Part shown: positions 25,833 to 37,100 of the stretch, one piece after another
How positions within the stretch are numbered: position 1 is the stretch's first letter
Layout of the letters: each line of letters starts with the position of its first letter
Assembly: GCA_014526335.1 (NCBI GenBank)
Contig: JACTAT010000039.1
Location: forward strand, 1,929,157-1,993,156
DNA from: Chrysaora quinquecirrha
Taxonomy: Eukaryota; Cnidaria; Scyphozoa; Semaeostomeae; Pelagiidae
Direction: 5' to 3'
DNA: 64,000 nt
Made by a program: the position numbers and the translations under genes
The notes under the pieces: generated by a model
Database searches by the model: none
The model's input: the letters and a program-made list of their open reading frames with translations, nothing else
Told to the model about the DNA's origin: nothing

Positions 25833-28800
25833 CCCAAAGCCCCTCTTTAACCGATCTTTCATTATTCCAATAAACTCAACATCGCTTAGCTTCCGTCACC
25901 TGCAAAAAGAATATCAAACATGAATATTAAAATGCGATTTAACATCTTTATTTTACGCTGGCCAATGCTTGATGTTCTATGATAAGATTGTTTTATATTA
26001 TTTGCAAAGCTGATTCTTACCGTCGATATCAAAGAGTTGAAATACAACATTGATGATGTAAGGGTTGATGTCTTCACCAGTCGAAATTTTGATAGCACGG
26101 ATAAAAACATCTGCAAAGAACAATAATTGTTCAGTTAATCGAGGTATAGAAGAGTGAGAAAGATTTGTTGTAAACAAATGATGTATAGACAGTTAGCCAT
26201 GGCCAGAGCCAGATATATAGCCCCGGGGGTACTTCCATTTTGTTCGTTATACTAGACGTGCCGCCCTAATGGGGTAACTTTTTCAGCGCAAATTTCCCTA
26301 CATATGGGTTGATTTTTCGTAAAGAATCTCTAGACATGGGTAGTGAAATATATAAAAAATTTAAGACACGCATTGTCTTGAAAAGCCTGATAAAACTGGG
26401 TTGAAACATGTGAGATATTGGTACAAATGAGTAAAAAATTTCGTTGTTTTTTTCTATACATGGGTACCATGAGAAACAGAATTTATCGGTAGACATGGGT
26501 GGGTTTGGAAAAACTGGGCGGCACGTCTAGTCATTTGAACAATGAAGTACCCCCCCGGGATATAGCCAGAGTACTGTGACTACTGTGAGATATATATAAG
26601 TATAGTAAGAATTTCAGCTGCCATGGAAGTCTTTTGACGTATATATAAGAATGATATTTTCATTAAAAGATGCGCTTTCTACAAGTGGCATACGTAAACA
26701 GTTAAAAAAAATAAAGTCTGGCGTTTTACAGTACACCCGTAAGTCTATCTTTTTCGTTGTTTTCAGCATGCCCGTTTCTTATTTTGAGCGATTTTTCACC
26801 ACCTTTGAGCGACTTCTCAAAAACATGATAAAAATGCGGTTCAGGACAAGGGCTCCATGCTGGTGAACTTTGCTTGTGAACTTTCTCGAATAGTTTCTGA
26901 GTCAGCAAACAATTTGGAACAGAATTTCAGCCTGATGTTCTTCATAAAGGTTGTTCTTATGAAAAGTATGTAGAGAGAAACGGTGATAGAGATCTTCAAA
27001 GAACGAAGTGGATAGACAACATCAGAAGCGAGGGGCATTTCACTCTGCAAAAAGGCGTACGAGACTTCCATTAAAACAAAAGGACTTTCAAGGGACTTCC
27101 GAGAAAACAATAGGACTTCCAGCAAAAGTGTACGAGACTTTCAAGGAGTGAATTGCCCCTCGATCAGAAGCTGGCTTAAAGATGCTGGGCACCAACCTCG
27201 TCCCAGGGTGAATAGGCCTCTACGTGAAACTCCGCTGTCCATATTCGACCCTGGTATCGGCCTTGTCTATTCGCAAATTGATTGGCTGTTCAAACAATAG
27301 AAGTCTTAAGTGACTTCACAGTTTCTTCAAAATTTCACACCAAAATAGGCTGAAAACTATGTAAAAAACATCTATAAAAACCAAAAAATGATGCTACATG
27401 AGATATTGTATCTTGCCTTACAGTTATCAAAGAAATTCTTTGCATTTCCTTTCTAAGAACATCTGCTTTCGGTACATCTTGTTTTTATGCCTAGGCCAAA
27501 ATTGCCAGTATTTTGGCATATTTTGTTGCCGGTACCAGGGGCAAATCGATTTGACGGTTGAGATTCGAGGAAACTCGATTCTGGGCCTGGGGACGAGGTT
27601 GGCTGGGCACTTGCCAGGGAAGCGAAAAGAATTCAACGATGCTGTATTACTTGACGAGGACGATAACGCTGGAGATTACGAGATATGTACGAGATATGTG
27701 AGAACAGTTGTAGCAGAGAGAATGTAACCTATATCAGACAGAGTCAGTTGAAGATTCAGAATCATAGATTAACCCCTAAAAACAATCATGCATTTGTATT
27801 TTAAAGTACCTTGACCAATTGGTGCATTTGTCATATTATACATCCTTAACGCAACAGTAAAATCATCGATGTTGTTTAAAAATCTGTTGAATGCCTTGAA
27901 CTCTTCAAGAGTTACTCCCTGAAATAACAAGTTTGATATCTTCAGAGGCAAACTTTTAAACAACTCTAAATTGTGACCGAATGATCAAACATTGTTTGCC
28001 AAACATTTGAAATTTGTATGTCAAGCAATGTTTGAACATTTGGCCACGTTGGTATAAATTGCTAAACGTCTGAATCATTCTTGTGTTTTTCATGGCATTC
28101 TTCTTCATGATGGTCAGAATAAAGTTTATAAACAATCAACGAACGATTAAACATTGTTTGTAAAACATTTCAAATCTGCTTATCAAACAATGCTTGATCG
28201 TTTGGCCACATCGCAAAACATTGCTTGAAAAGCAGATTTTGATTAGCAGTTTTCGAGTGTTGTTTCAAACGTTCAAAAGCCTGTTTTGCTGGTGACAAAC
28301 AAACAATGTTTGACAATCAATGTTTTAAGGTTGTGCCTAAACGGTAAAAAAATTTGGCTTGACTGGCGAATTTCAAATGTTTGACAAACAATGTGCGATA
28401 GTTTATCCAGGGCTTTTAAAGTGAGACAAAATTTTGGCATTTAAGAAAACTGTAAGATCCAAATTGAAAACACCAAATACTTACACTTGGGTTCAAAACT
28501 CTTTTTGCAGTCTCTCGAGGTATCCGGCGTGTTCATCTGCAGTAAGCACTGTATTTCGTAGTAAGATTCTTGCGAAATCTATTTCAGATATCGTTCTCAT
28601 ACTCTTGGAAAATTCATGAAACTTTGAAACAGTTAAGGAAGATAGCATAGTATGATCACTTGAAAAGAGCCTTCATCAACATCAAGAATATTTCTTGGAC
28701 ATTTAGTTTTTCACAGGGCCTATTCTACTAATTCGAAGGATATTTGCCATTTACCAACTAGGGCAGATATAGTAACCAGGGGGATTACTTTCTAGTCCCG

Positions 28801-31800
28801 GTACTGGTCTATTTTGAACAATACCCTGTTGTTTCTTTTCTAAAACAGCAATAGAATGCTAACCAAGTAAAGGTCACTTAAAAGAGACCCTGATTCTTTT
28901 CCGGATTCTCGAAATGCGGTGGGAAGGCCCTCGAAGCAAAGTATTATTAGATAGAAGGAAAAAATAAACTTTTAAAATCCTTGCAAACAGTAATACATGT
29001 CAACAGAGGTCGGTTGCGCAAATTTTCAGACGGGGCTTGGTTTTGCGGGGCTTATTTGAAGGTTAGGGTTGGAGCAACCTATAGGGCTCGAATTTGGGAT
29101 GGCCCTCTATTGTCTCTAGGACCACACGTTCTCAGTATGAGCGGCCGTATTGGGGGAAACACGACAAAGTTTTTTAAGGCTGCCATTCTCAAATTAGAAT
29201 TTTATTCTATGTGAAATATGAGCGTGAGGTAAAAAGTTGTATTAAAGTTACGTCTGTTAAGCCTCTGGCGAATCTGATTTAGCGATCTGATCTTATTAGC
29301 AGAGCAAAAATTATCATTAGAACAAAGGATACTTCAAGCTCCAGGACTTCAGATTGTAGATCATCCATAAACCTAAAAATTTAGAGATAAAAGAGAGATG
29401 TAGATTTTTTCATGATCTAAACATTACATAAAAATCGTATGGTGAAAAATAAAGTTATTTACATTGTTTTCCAGTTGTAAAAGACTTTAAACTCGCGATG
29501 AAGAGCGAAAAAATCAAAGGGCACACTCAACAAGCTTTTTTCGACTAACACTCCTCAAACGTTTAGAACTCTATCTATACTCAGTCTACTATCTTTATAC
29601 TGCACCTCTATTTCTGACGTCTATTCTCTGATGTGCGTGAGGGCCTGGAAAAACGATCTAGCATTGTTGGTCCAACATTTTAAATTTGCTTTACAATAAA
29701 TGTTTGACCGTTTGGCCACGTCCAAAACATTGCTCTTCCAACAATTTTTTGTTTGCGTCAAGCACTTTTTTAACTTTTGAAATTTTCAAAAAACATCACG
29801 AAACTAATTTTGTTACTATTGGATGTTTTTGGACGTGGCCAAACAGTCAAACATTTGTTGTAAAGCAAATTCAAAATGTTTGACCAAAAATTTTTGATCA
29901 TTTGGCCAGGGCTTAAGACGTAAACAGTTATTTACTATGACCCGTGATGTTTCTCCTGTTCATCACGATTTTAAGATAATTACTTCTTACTTGAAAAACT
30001 GTTCAAATGTCAGTTCACGATTTCCTTCTTTTCCAAAAAGATGCTTCAGCAAAGTTGTGTGTTCTATTGAACCATTTTGACAGTTTTCCTAAAAATGAGA
30101 AAACAACTTTATGAAAAACGTTAACTCTGTCGCACAAAATGTAAATTTTCAAAAACTAAAACAGCAGAAAAGAAAGGGCAAGGTGGTCCAAACGAACACT
30201 CCAAATTAATTGAAACTAATTGAAACCGTCCAACTAATTGAAAATAAGTTGCTTCATCAAAATAATCAGAAAAACCTACCTGGATGGAGGATTTATTAAT
30301 CATCTTCTGAATCTGAAAACACAAAGAATACAAACAATTAAAATGCAAGAATTATGGACCATATTACGTCCGTTACGATGCCATTTGCCATCGGCTACAC
30401 ATTCCATTTGCTATCTGTTCTGGTGATGCGACACACCTGAAAATGTCCTTGCGTCGCCAGTGCAACACGACTACACGCTGCGACATTATGGGCGACAAAC
30501 CAAAACATGTTGCGAAAAGTTCAACCAAATCAAGGTACGGCCGCGAAGAAAATAGTCCTGTCGTCATTCTAAGCAAAAGTGTAGACGCAACTTTAAAGAA
30601 TCATTTACAAACATCAATGACTTACTGCTTGAAACTCCTCTTTATTTATGTGATGATTTCCATCCACATCAATCATTTTGAAAGCAATTTTCAGTCCAGA
30701 TCTTGACTCTGAAAGAGTGAATGGATGAGATATGATGATATATCTTTCTTTATTCACTTTCTTGTTGTACGTTAGGTTAACAAAATGGAACGAACAAATC
30801 TTTTGTCAAAGAGCTTTTCGTCCCATTCTCCTTTAGCCAGATTATGTCGACATTGCGCACAGTCTAGACTACTGCAAATTAGCGATATTTGCCGCAAGTT
30901 GTGAGTAGAATTTGACATGTTGACACGAGTTAGCAGTTCAACTAGTTGGTGTTAGTTCTATCATATCTTGGGTCGACAAAAGCCTGGTAATTGAGCATAA
31001 ATGTCAGAAACAGATCAAAAAATTTACGCTGGAAAATATGCCCAGTTAGATCGAGATAGAGGTGCATCAAATCAATTTCATTCGTTTTCTCATGTGTGCA
31101 TTTAAATTCACGTCTGGAAGTATTTTCTGCGAAAGTCAATTGATTTCGAATCAGCTGAGCTTCTGGTGTCATCATCTGCAGAGTGTTCGGTGAAAAACAT
31201 CTGGGCATGATGATGAAAGATTTTTCTGCTCTTTCTCACAATCCTAATGTTTTGTACCACTCAAAATAATTATATGTTACAGTATTATATTATATATACA
31301 TAGTTATATCATAATAATATGTAACATCAAAATGTGAAATCTAGAATATTTCGCTTAAAGGTTTTACTTACTTGTCATGATGGTAACCAGAAACAGATAT
31401 TCAGAATATGTAATGATACCTCGAATGAAAATATACTTTATTAGTTTTCCTTGCAAAAATGTTTTTTTTTTCAGTATTTCACATTGCTTCGACTAAAAAT
31501 CCCCCTCTAAATTTCCTTTCAATAAAGGGGGCCTATGATATGTTTGGGGCTTCATGGCTTCGACCCCTATTTTGAGTGCAGCTTACGGATTTCGCAGTGC
31601 TTTTTCTACGGTTTGCGGCTTCAGAAAAAGTTGCGCCTTGCGTTTTTTTACGTGAATGGACATCCGTTTGCGGCATTGTGCATGCGGCTGTAGCTTATGA
31701 GCGGAAAAAAGGCTACATACATTCTCAATTTCACAAGTAATATGCATGAAGAGGGCCCTGTGGCGCTAGAAACGAAGTAGGAAAAGTAACCAAGCGATCA

Positions 31801-33807
31801 GGCAAACAAGCAACCAGATGAATGTCGCTTTACAAGCTATTGAAGCCGTCAGTATTATGTCCACGAGTGATGATAATTGGCAGCAGCTTTGTCATTTATT
31901 TGATGACGGATTGCGGCTACAAGCTTATTTTTTTGCGGTTTTGCGGCTTCTGGACCCCCTATAATAGGTCCCCAATAAAATGCTCTCTCTAAAGCTTGAA
32001 TTTCAAAATAAGTGCGCTTTCTTTCAAATTATGCTTCTGACAAATGTCTGATAAAGGGGGCATCTAATAAAAATTATGGCTGTTTTCAGGTAATAAATAA
32101 CTCAGTGGGGTCAAAACATCAGATTATGTATGGAAGAAAATAGAAAGTGGTCTTTGATTCTCTTGAGTTTTTCTTCCATTTCACATAAATCATAGTTGAA
32201 TATCAATTAGGACCTTTCATAATTAATAGTTTGATACAAAAAGTTTCTTTGGAAATAACAGCCTCTCTATTTTTAAAATCTAATGTCACAAGTCTTTAAT
32301 CAAAGAAGTACTGTATCTAACACCTTGTAAAATTGTTTATAAAGAAAGTTACCACAAATCTTACCATTTTGATGAAGATCCCTGAAAAATGTATGAGAAC
32401 CTTTGAAAATACTTGGAGTAGAATGCTTTATTCTTTCAAGATCCTGAATTCAAGAGAAAAGAAAATGTAACAATGAAAAAAGCTCTAATTGAATATGGTA
32501 TTTTTAAGTCATTCACTAAATACAAGCTTTATGGTTCAGAAATTGTGAGGGTTGACAAGCATACCTTTTCTGTCAATTTCACCTTTCCAGTTCTTGAAAC
32601 TAAAAAGAAATAGATGGATTTGAGATTCAAATTCAAGATAATTAAATGATTCATCTAAAAATACAGTACAGCTTATTTCAGTTACAAGGTGAAGGCTTCT
32701 TAACAGCTCTCAGTAAAAGGTACCATGCAGACATCCTATGGACTTGAGACACAGAACAAAAGAAAATACCCTGCTTATAACATAATTTGCTCAATGAGGG
32801 CAAGGAGGGATCCATCATTTGGACTGATAGGGTCAAAATAAATCAATTTCCAATTATCCCTAAAAATGAGTTACTTTGTGGCACTTTCAAAGGAATATTG
32901 CAAAATTTTGATAACACTGAAAATCTAGGGGGCTCAAGCTGCCCATAATTTCTCTTCCTGAGTTTGATTTTAAATTACAAGTCAGTAAGGGCCCCCCGAA
33001 AGTATGTTATATATAAATAAGATGATGGAGTAAACTCTCTCTAAGTGGCCATCTCTATAGTGCAGATTTTTTATGAGACAGGTATACCTGATAGACATGG
33101 CACGACACCCCCGCACGACACCAAAGAAACAATTGCCTTTTGTGCACAAGTCCAGCTTTTAGAGAGAATTGACTGTATTTTGCAGTTTCTCTCCAGGGGC
33201 ACCGGAAGCATGGGGGCAGTGGGGGCAGCTGCCATCCCTGCCCTCTTGTAAAAACTGCCAAATTCTTTTATTTTCCTATTGTTTTGCCCCAAAATTGTTG
33301 TTTCTGCCCCCGCCACCCTGCGCTGCTTCCAGCGCCCTTTTTTCTCTCTAAGACAAATATTAATCTAATTTTTTTTAAATTAACAAATTGGAAGGTCCAC
33401 TAACATTTGGGCTCATTTTCTGTCAATGACTCCAAAAAATCTTGAGGTGTCATTAAAGCTTGACCCTCGTATTCACAAGATGCAAACTGACGGAATCGCT
33501 TCTCTCTTCTCGATATTTTCTTTTGCACAATTTCTTTTTCTTCTTCCTCTTGAGATACTGCCAACACATTCTGACTTATCCAGGATTTTGGGCGGAAAAT
33601 ATTAGGCCAGCTCAGGGCTCTAAATTTCGCAAGCTCTGCTGCTGCAAAGCTTCCAAGAAAACCCAGAGAAAACGCTATTGCATGAGACGAAGAAAACTTT
33701 GAAACATTGCCCAAGTGAATGATTGTCACAAATTCTCTCAATTTTCTTGCTTTTGCTCGTTGAAAAAAGTTGTTTACTGCACAGCTCCATCTGTGTGCGG
33801 CAGCCAT
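25833..33807 (-). CDS. MICU3: MICU2/MICU3-like mitochondrial calcium uptake regulator (C-terminus missing)
   Basis: EF-hand regulator of the mitochondrial calcium uniporter in the intermembrane space. Twelve exons on the minus strand: 33807-33405, 32599-32565, 32443-32365, 31419-31372, 30708-30626, 30312-30280, 30088-29991, 29372-29333, 28621-28485, 27918-27810, 26110-26021, 25899-25833, with closing phases. Exon 1 begins MAAAHRWSC, Arg/Lys-rich as expected for mitochondrial import, and ends with the family motif RFRQFASCEYEGQ, MTPQDFL. Exon 4 gives YSEYLFLVTIMT; exon 5 holds EF-hand DVDGNHHINKEE; exon 7 LFGKEGNRELTFEQF; exon 10 FLNNIDDFTVALRMYN; exons 11-12 the second EF-hand (DIDGDG, LSDVEFIGIMKDRL). 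Two frame breaks, at 28502-28506 and 25893-25894, need one added base each. It is closer to MICU3 than MICU2 by motif (EYEGQ, NNLEDFAIAL-like). Family confidence is high; the MICU2 versus MICU3 choice is not. Confidence 0.88.
26223..26559. mobile_element. hAT-type MITE family B, copy 1 (337 bp) with 8-bp TSD
   Basis: Flanked by a perfect 8-bp direct repeat ATATAGCC (26215-26222 and 26560-26567). Ends are CCGGGGGTACTTCC and GAAGTACCCCCCCGGG. Inner GACGTGCCGCC and GGCGGCACGTC arms are also inverted. It lies in an MICU-like intron, between exons 11 and 10. Confidence 0.85.
27030..27162. mobile_element. 133-bp MULE-like MITE (family D), copy 1, with 9-bp TSD
   Basis: Flanked by ATCAGAAGC on both sides (27021-27029 and 27163-27171). 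Ends are GAGGGGCATTTCACTC and GAGTGAATTGCCCCTCG. Inside are repeated GTACGAGACTT/AGGACTTCC motifs. A 9-bp TSD is typical of Mutator-like elements. A second copy of identical length is at 46716-46848. Confidence 0.8.
28136..28415. mobile_element. MITE family A copy, with a fragment just upstream (27966-28075)
   Basis: AACGATTAAACATTGTTTGT at the left, inner TTGATCGTTTGGCCACATCG, and a right end TTTGACAAACAATGTGCGAT followed by CCAGGGC. The upstream fragment has the same modules. Confidence 0.65.
29640..29913. mobile_element. MITE family A copy (MICU-like intron)
   Basis: Left end GGGCCTGGAAAAACGATCTA, inner TTTGACCGTTTGGCCACGTC, right end TTTTTGATCATTTGGCCAGG. Imperfect terminal inverted repeats throughout. 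Confidence 0.7.
31526..31973. mobile_element. Possible MITE with GGGGxCCTAT termini
   Basis: Left end GGGGGCCTATGATATG and a right end whose complement begins GGGGACCTATTATAG. AATAAA flanks both sides. The interior repeats TGCGGCTT. Only weakly supported. Confidence 0.35.
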
Positions 33808-34105
33808 TTTGTGGGTGCGGGAACACTGAAATATAAAACAATAAAAATTTCATGTAAAAATAACACGAACATGCGCAGAACGTGAGTCCCTCTCACTCTT
33901 TTTAAACAAAGGTAACCATGGAAATCGTTCTACCTGTAACGAGGTCATTTTCGTTAGATCGAGGCAGAGCGGGCAGTTTGTGTTCAGTTTTGTGTTAACA
34001 CCATGCATAACAACTGTTTAGGCCTACTTATTATTTATTTAACACTTAAAATCGATAAATTCGCCTTGATGGCGATAATCTAAGAAACAGTTTTGTAAAG
34101 AAAAC
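33808..34105. promoter_or_regulatory. Candidate bidirectional promoter of the MICU-like and PTPDC1-like genes
   Basis: Only 298 bp separate the two divergent start codons. No TATA box is placed convincingly for either direction. ATGCGCAG at 33871-33878 resembles half of an NRF-1 site, which would suit a mitochondrial gene, but one short match is weak. Confidence 0.5.
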
Positions 34106-37100
34106 ATGTCGGACAGAAGAGGAGAAGTAAAATGGATGGGCTCACAGCAAAATGATGATTGGGGAAGCGCAAAAGTTGTTGATCCGAAATACTCGAGAGT
34201 GGGTGAAAGAATTCGCCATATCACTCCAAGTGCACTGCAATGTTCAATGTTTTGTGGTGGAAAACAGTGCAAATATGATAACCCTGCAAAATGGAAAAGC
34301 GAGGAAATGGCTATCAAAGGGCTATACTCTTCATGGTAAGTATATGAAGCAACCAAGTGGTGTGGGTGGGTAGGTAGGTAATATTGTTTGCTACCCACCC
34401 ACACGTGAGGATATATAGAAGCAATATACTTATTGTTCTAAGAGGAAGTTCTTGCCTAGTCGTAATAACTCAAAAAGCAGGCATGTAGGACGTAGCAGGG
34501 ACCAGGAATAAAATTGTTCAGTAAAATGTGAAGGATACCGCATAATACCTTTATAACAGATTTGTCACACGACATGCGTGCGTGTGTCACATGAGTGGTC
34601 TGTTGGTGTGATTGGTCTGTCCAGGGTAAAGTCACTTCCCAGATCTGTGACAGGCTCTCAGCCTATAACACAAAAATAGTTATAGTTATAGTTATAGTTA
34701 TAACGAACTTGAATTGACCAAGGTAAATGTGAATTGACCATTAGTATTTTATACCCTGTATGCATAGTATGTTCTGTTCTAAATTTTTTGGGCAATTTAA
34801 ATGGTATTTTCAAGAGAATGTTAAAAGTGCCATACTGTATGTCGCAGGATAATACTGTGTCAATACGGATAGTCAATAACATCAAAAATTGATACAATTC
34901 ATTCCACAAGACCATGTAATGCCAAAAATCATCACTGATCCCTTATCTCAACTTTGGAAATTGGGCACCATTGGTACCAAAATCCTTAAAATGGATACCA
35001 TTCCTGACACCAAAATCATGAAAAGGAATACCCCACTACCCACCAAAGAATTCAAAATGCAAATCACTTTGACACACCTGGAATTTAAAATGAACTTTAT
35101 AGATAATAGGGAAAGCTATGAACATGGTATTTTGTGGCTTGTGAAAAAAGTTTCTCAGTTTCTAGTCTGGTTGTTCAGGTTCATCATTCCTGTTTTTCCT
35201 AAGAATTGAGTTTTTTTAGAGACACTTGTTCTTCAAAAGAAATTCAATGATAATCTTAATTGGAGATCTTCATTTTTTCAATTTGTAAAATCTTTTATTT
35301 GAAATCAAGTATACTTGAATTTCAATATAGGTTTCTCAGACATTTGTTCAACATTTATCAAAATTGCTTCACAGATAAAAGTCATCAATATTTCATTGTT
35401 TCAACCTGCTTATACTGTGCCACCTGCCTGCATCTTAACAAAAATTCATCTTCAATTTTAAATATTTAAAAGAAAATTGATTTTATTTTCCTTTTCAATT
35501 TCAGGGTTACAAATAAAATACTAGCAACAGCCAGACCATCTTCATATGCGATTGATGAATATAGTGTCATTGAACAATTCAAACAGTGAGTATTGGAATA
35601 AGTATTGATATTCAATGCTAAAGCTTATTATAGATTGGCAGGGATGCAGCTAGAGTGGATGGTTATTTGGACTGTTTTACCCCCCAAAATCATCTAAGGT
35701 CCTCCCAACTTTGCAGTAAAACTATTGGCACACCCTTATATCTGAAATGGGGTTCAGTCCCCCACTTGAATTCCCCTCTAAATATGTGCCTTATAATTCT
35801 TAACCAAGATATGAATACGTAAATCCTTGAATATGTCCTCCCCTTGAATTAGCCCCAACTCTATAGCAAGATACTTTCAACAGGCCCCTCCTTGTGTAGA
35901 GAATTCGACCAATCTCTTCTAACTGATTCCCGAATTTTATTATAAAGAGAACTCAGAGATAAACACGACCTTTCTCTATCTCTCTAAAATTATACTAAAA
36001 ACACGCTACTTTTGAGTCATCGCTCAACCATTACATGCATAGGAAAAACGGAAAAAATGTTCGAACAACCAATGAACGTTAAGATTACAATTGAGTCAAA
36101 CCAATGAAATAAGAACAAGTTACACGATGTACGTCAATAATGTTTAGACCTGTTTCTATAACCTGTTTTTCTAGTTTAAGACAAAAAATAATAAATTTAC
36201 AATAGTAGTGACTAATACCGAATAACATAAGATAATCATCATCATAGCGCGTGAGGTGCACGGGTAGCGCGAAGTTTCCCAACTAAAAAAAATACAAGAG
36301 AATACCATCAACTCTGGTTAACTAGAGCTTAGTTAACACAAGCTAAAAGTATAAAAATCAGAACACAAAATATTCAGCATTTACAAACAATCAAGAAAAA
36401 TTCTTGACCGTTTGGACGGACCGAGAAACATTACTCGTTTAATATTTTTTGCTTGATATAAACGAAAAATGTTTTGAATTTTTCCGAAAACATTGCTGAG
36501 CGAATTCTGCTTGTCAAGCAATGCTTTGTGATGCAGCCAAACGGTCAAACAATTCTTGTAACAAAAACCTTATGTTTGTGTCAAGCAAAAAATGTCATGC
36601 AAAGCTTGTCGTATAAAGCACATCTCAAATGTTTGACCAACAATGTTTGATCGTTTGTTCAGGGCTTTACGCCAAAACCAGAACAGAATTAGGATCTCAA
36701 GCCTGCATTCCATAACATCGTGAGGCTCTGGCAAAACGATCAAACATTGTTCGTCAAACATTTGAAATTTGCTTTACAAGTGCTTGACATGATTAACCGT
36801 ACGGCTACGTCGCAAAGCATTGCTATTCCAGCATTTATTTTGCTTGTTATTTCTTGTCAAGAATGTTTTGTGACTCGCCAAATTTTCAAAAATAACTTGA
36901 TAACCCGTGGGGGGGGGGGAGGGTACTTCAATATGTAGACATACTTGACGTGCCGCTCATATGGATGGCAGGTTTTTTCGACTGAAATTCTCTACACATG
37001 GGTCTGATATTCTGCTCGATTCTGGTTGATGGGCTGGTATTTTAGGATTTTCTTACTAATAGGTCCCATAATGATTACCGCAAAGTGGCTGACAACCTTT

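Noticed and set aside
28493..28495. In-frame TGA in a MICU-like exon read as selenocysteine or a true stop
   Set aside because: Adding one A in the preceding run (28502-28506) removes it, restores the family's spacing and lets the exon end at a consensus AGT|GTAAGT donor; no SECIS is needed.
30942..31208. 88-aa minus-strand ORF between MICU-like exons
   Set aside because: Flanking exons join in phase without it and it does not match the family.
33045..33351. Short ORFs on both strands upstream of the second MICU-like exon
   Set aside because: No homology, no splice support; likely old repeat sequence.
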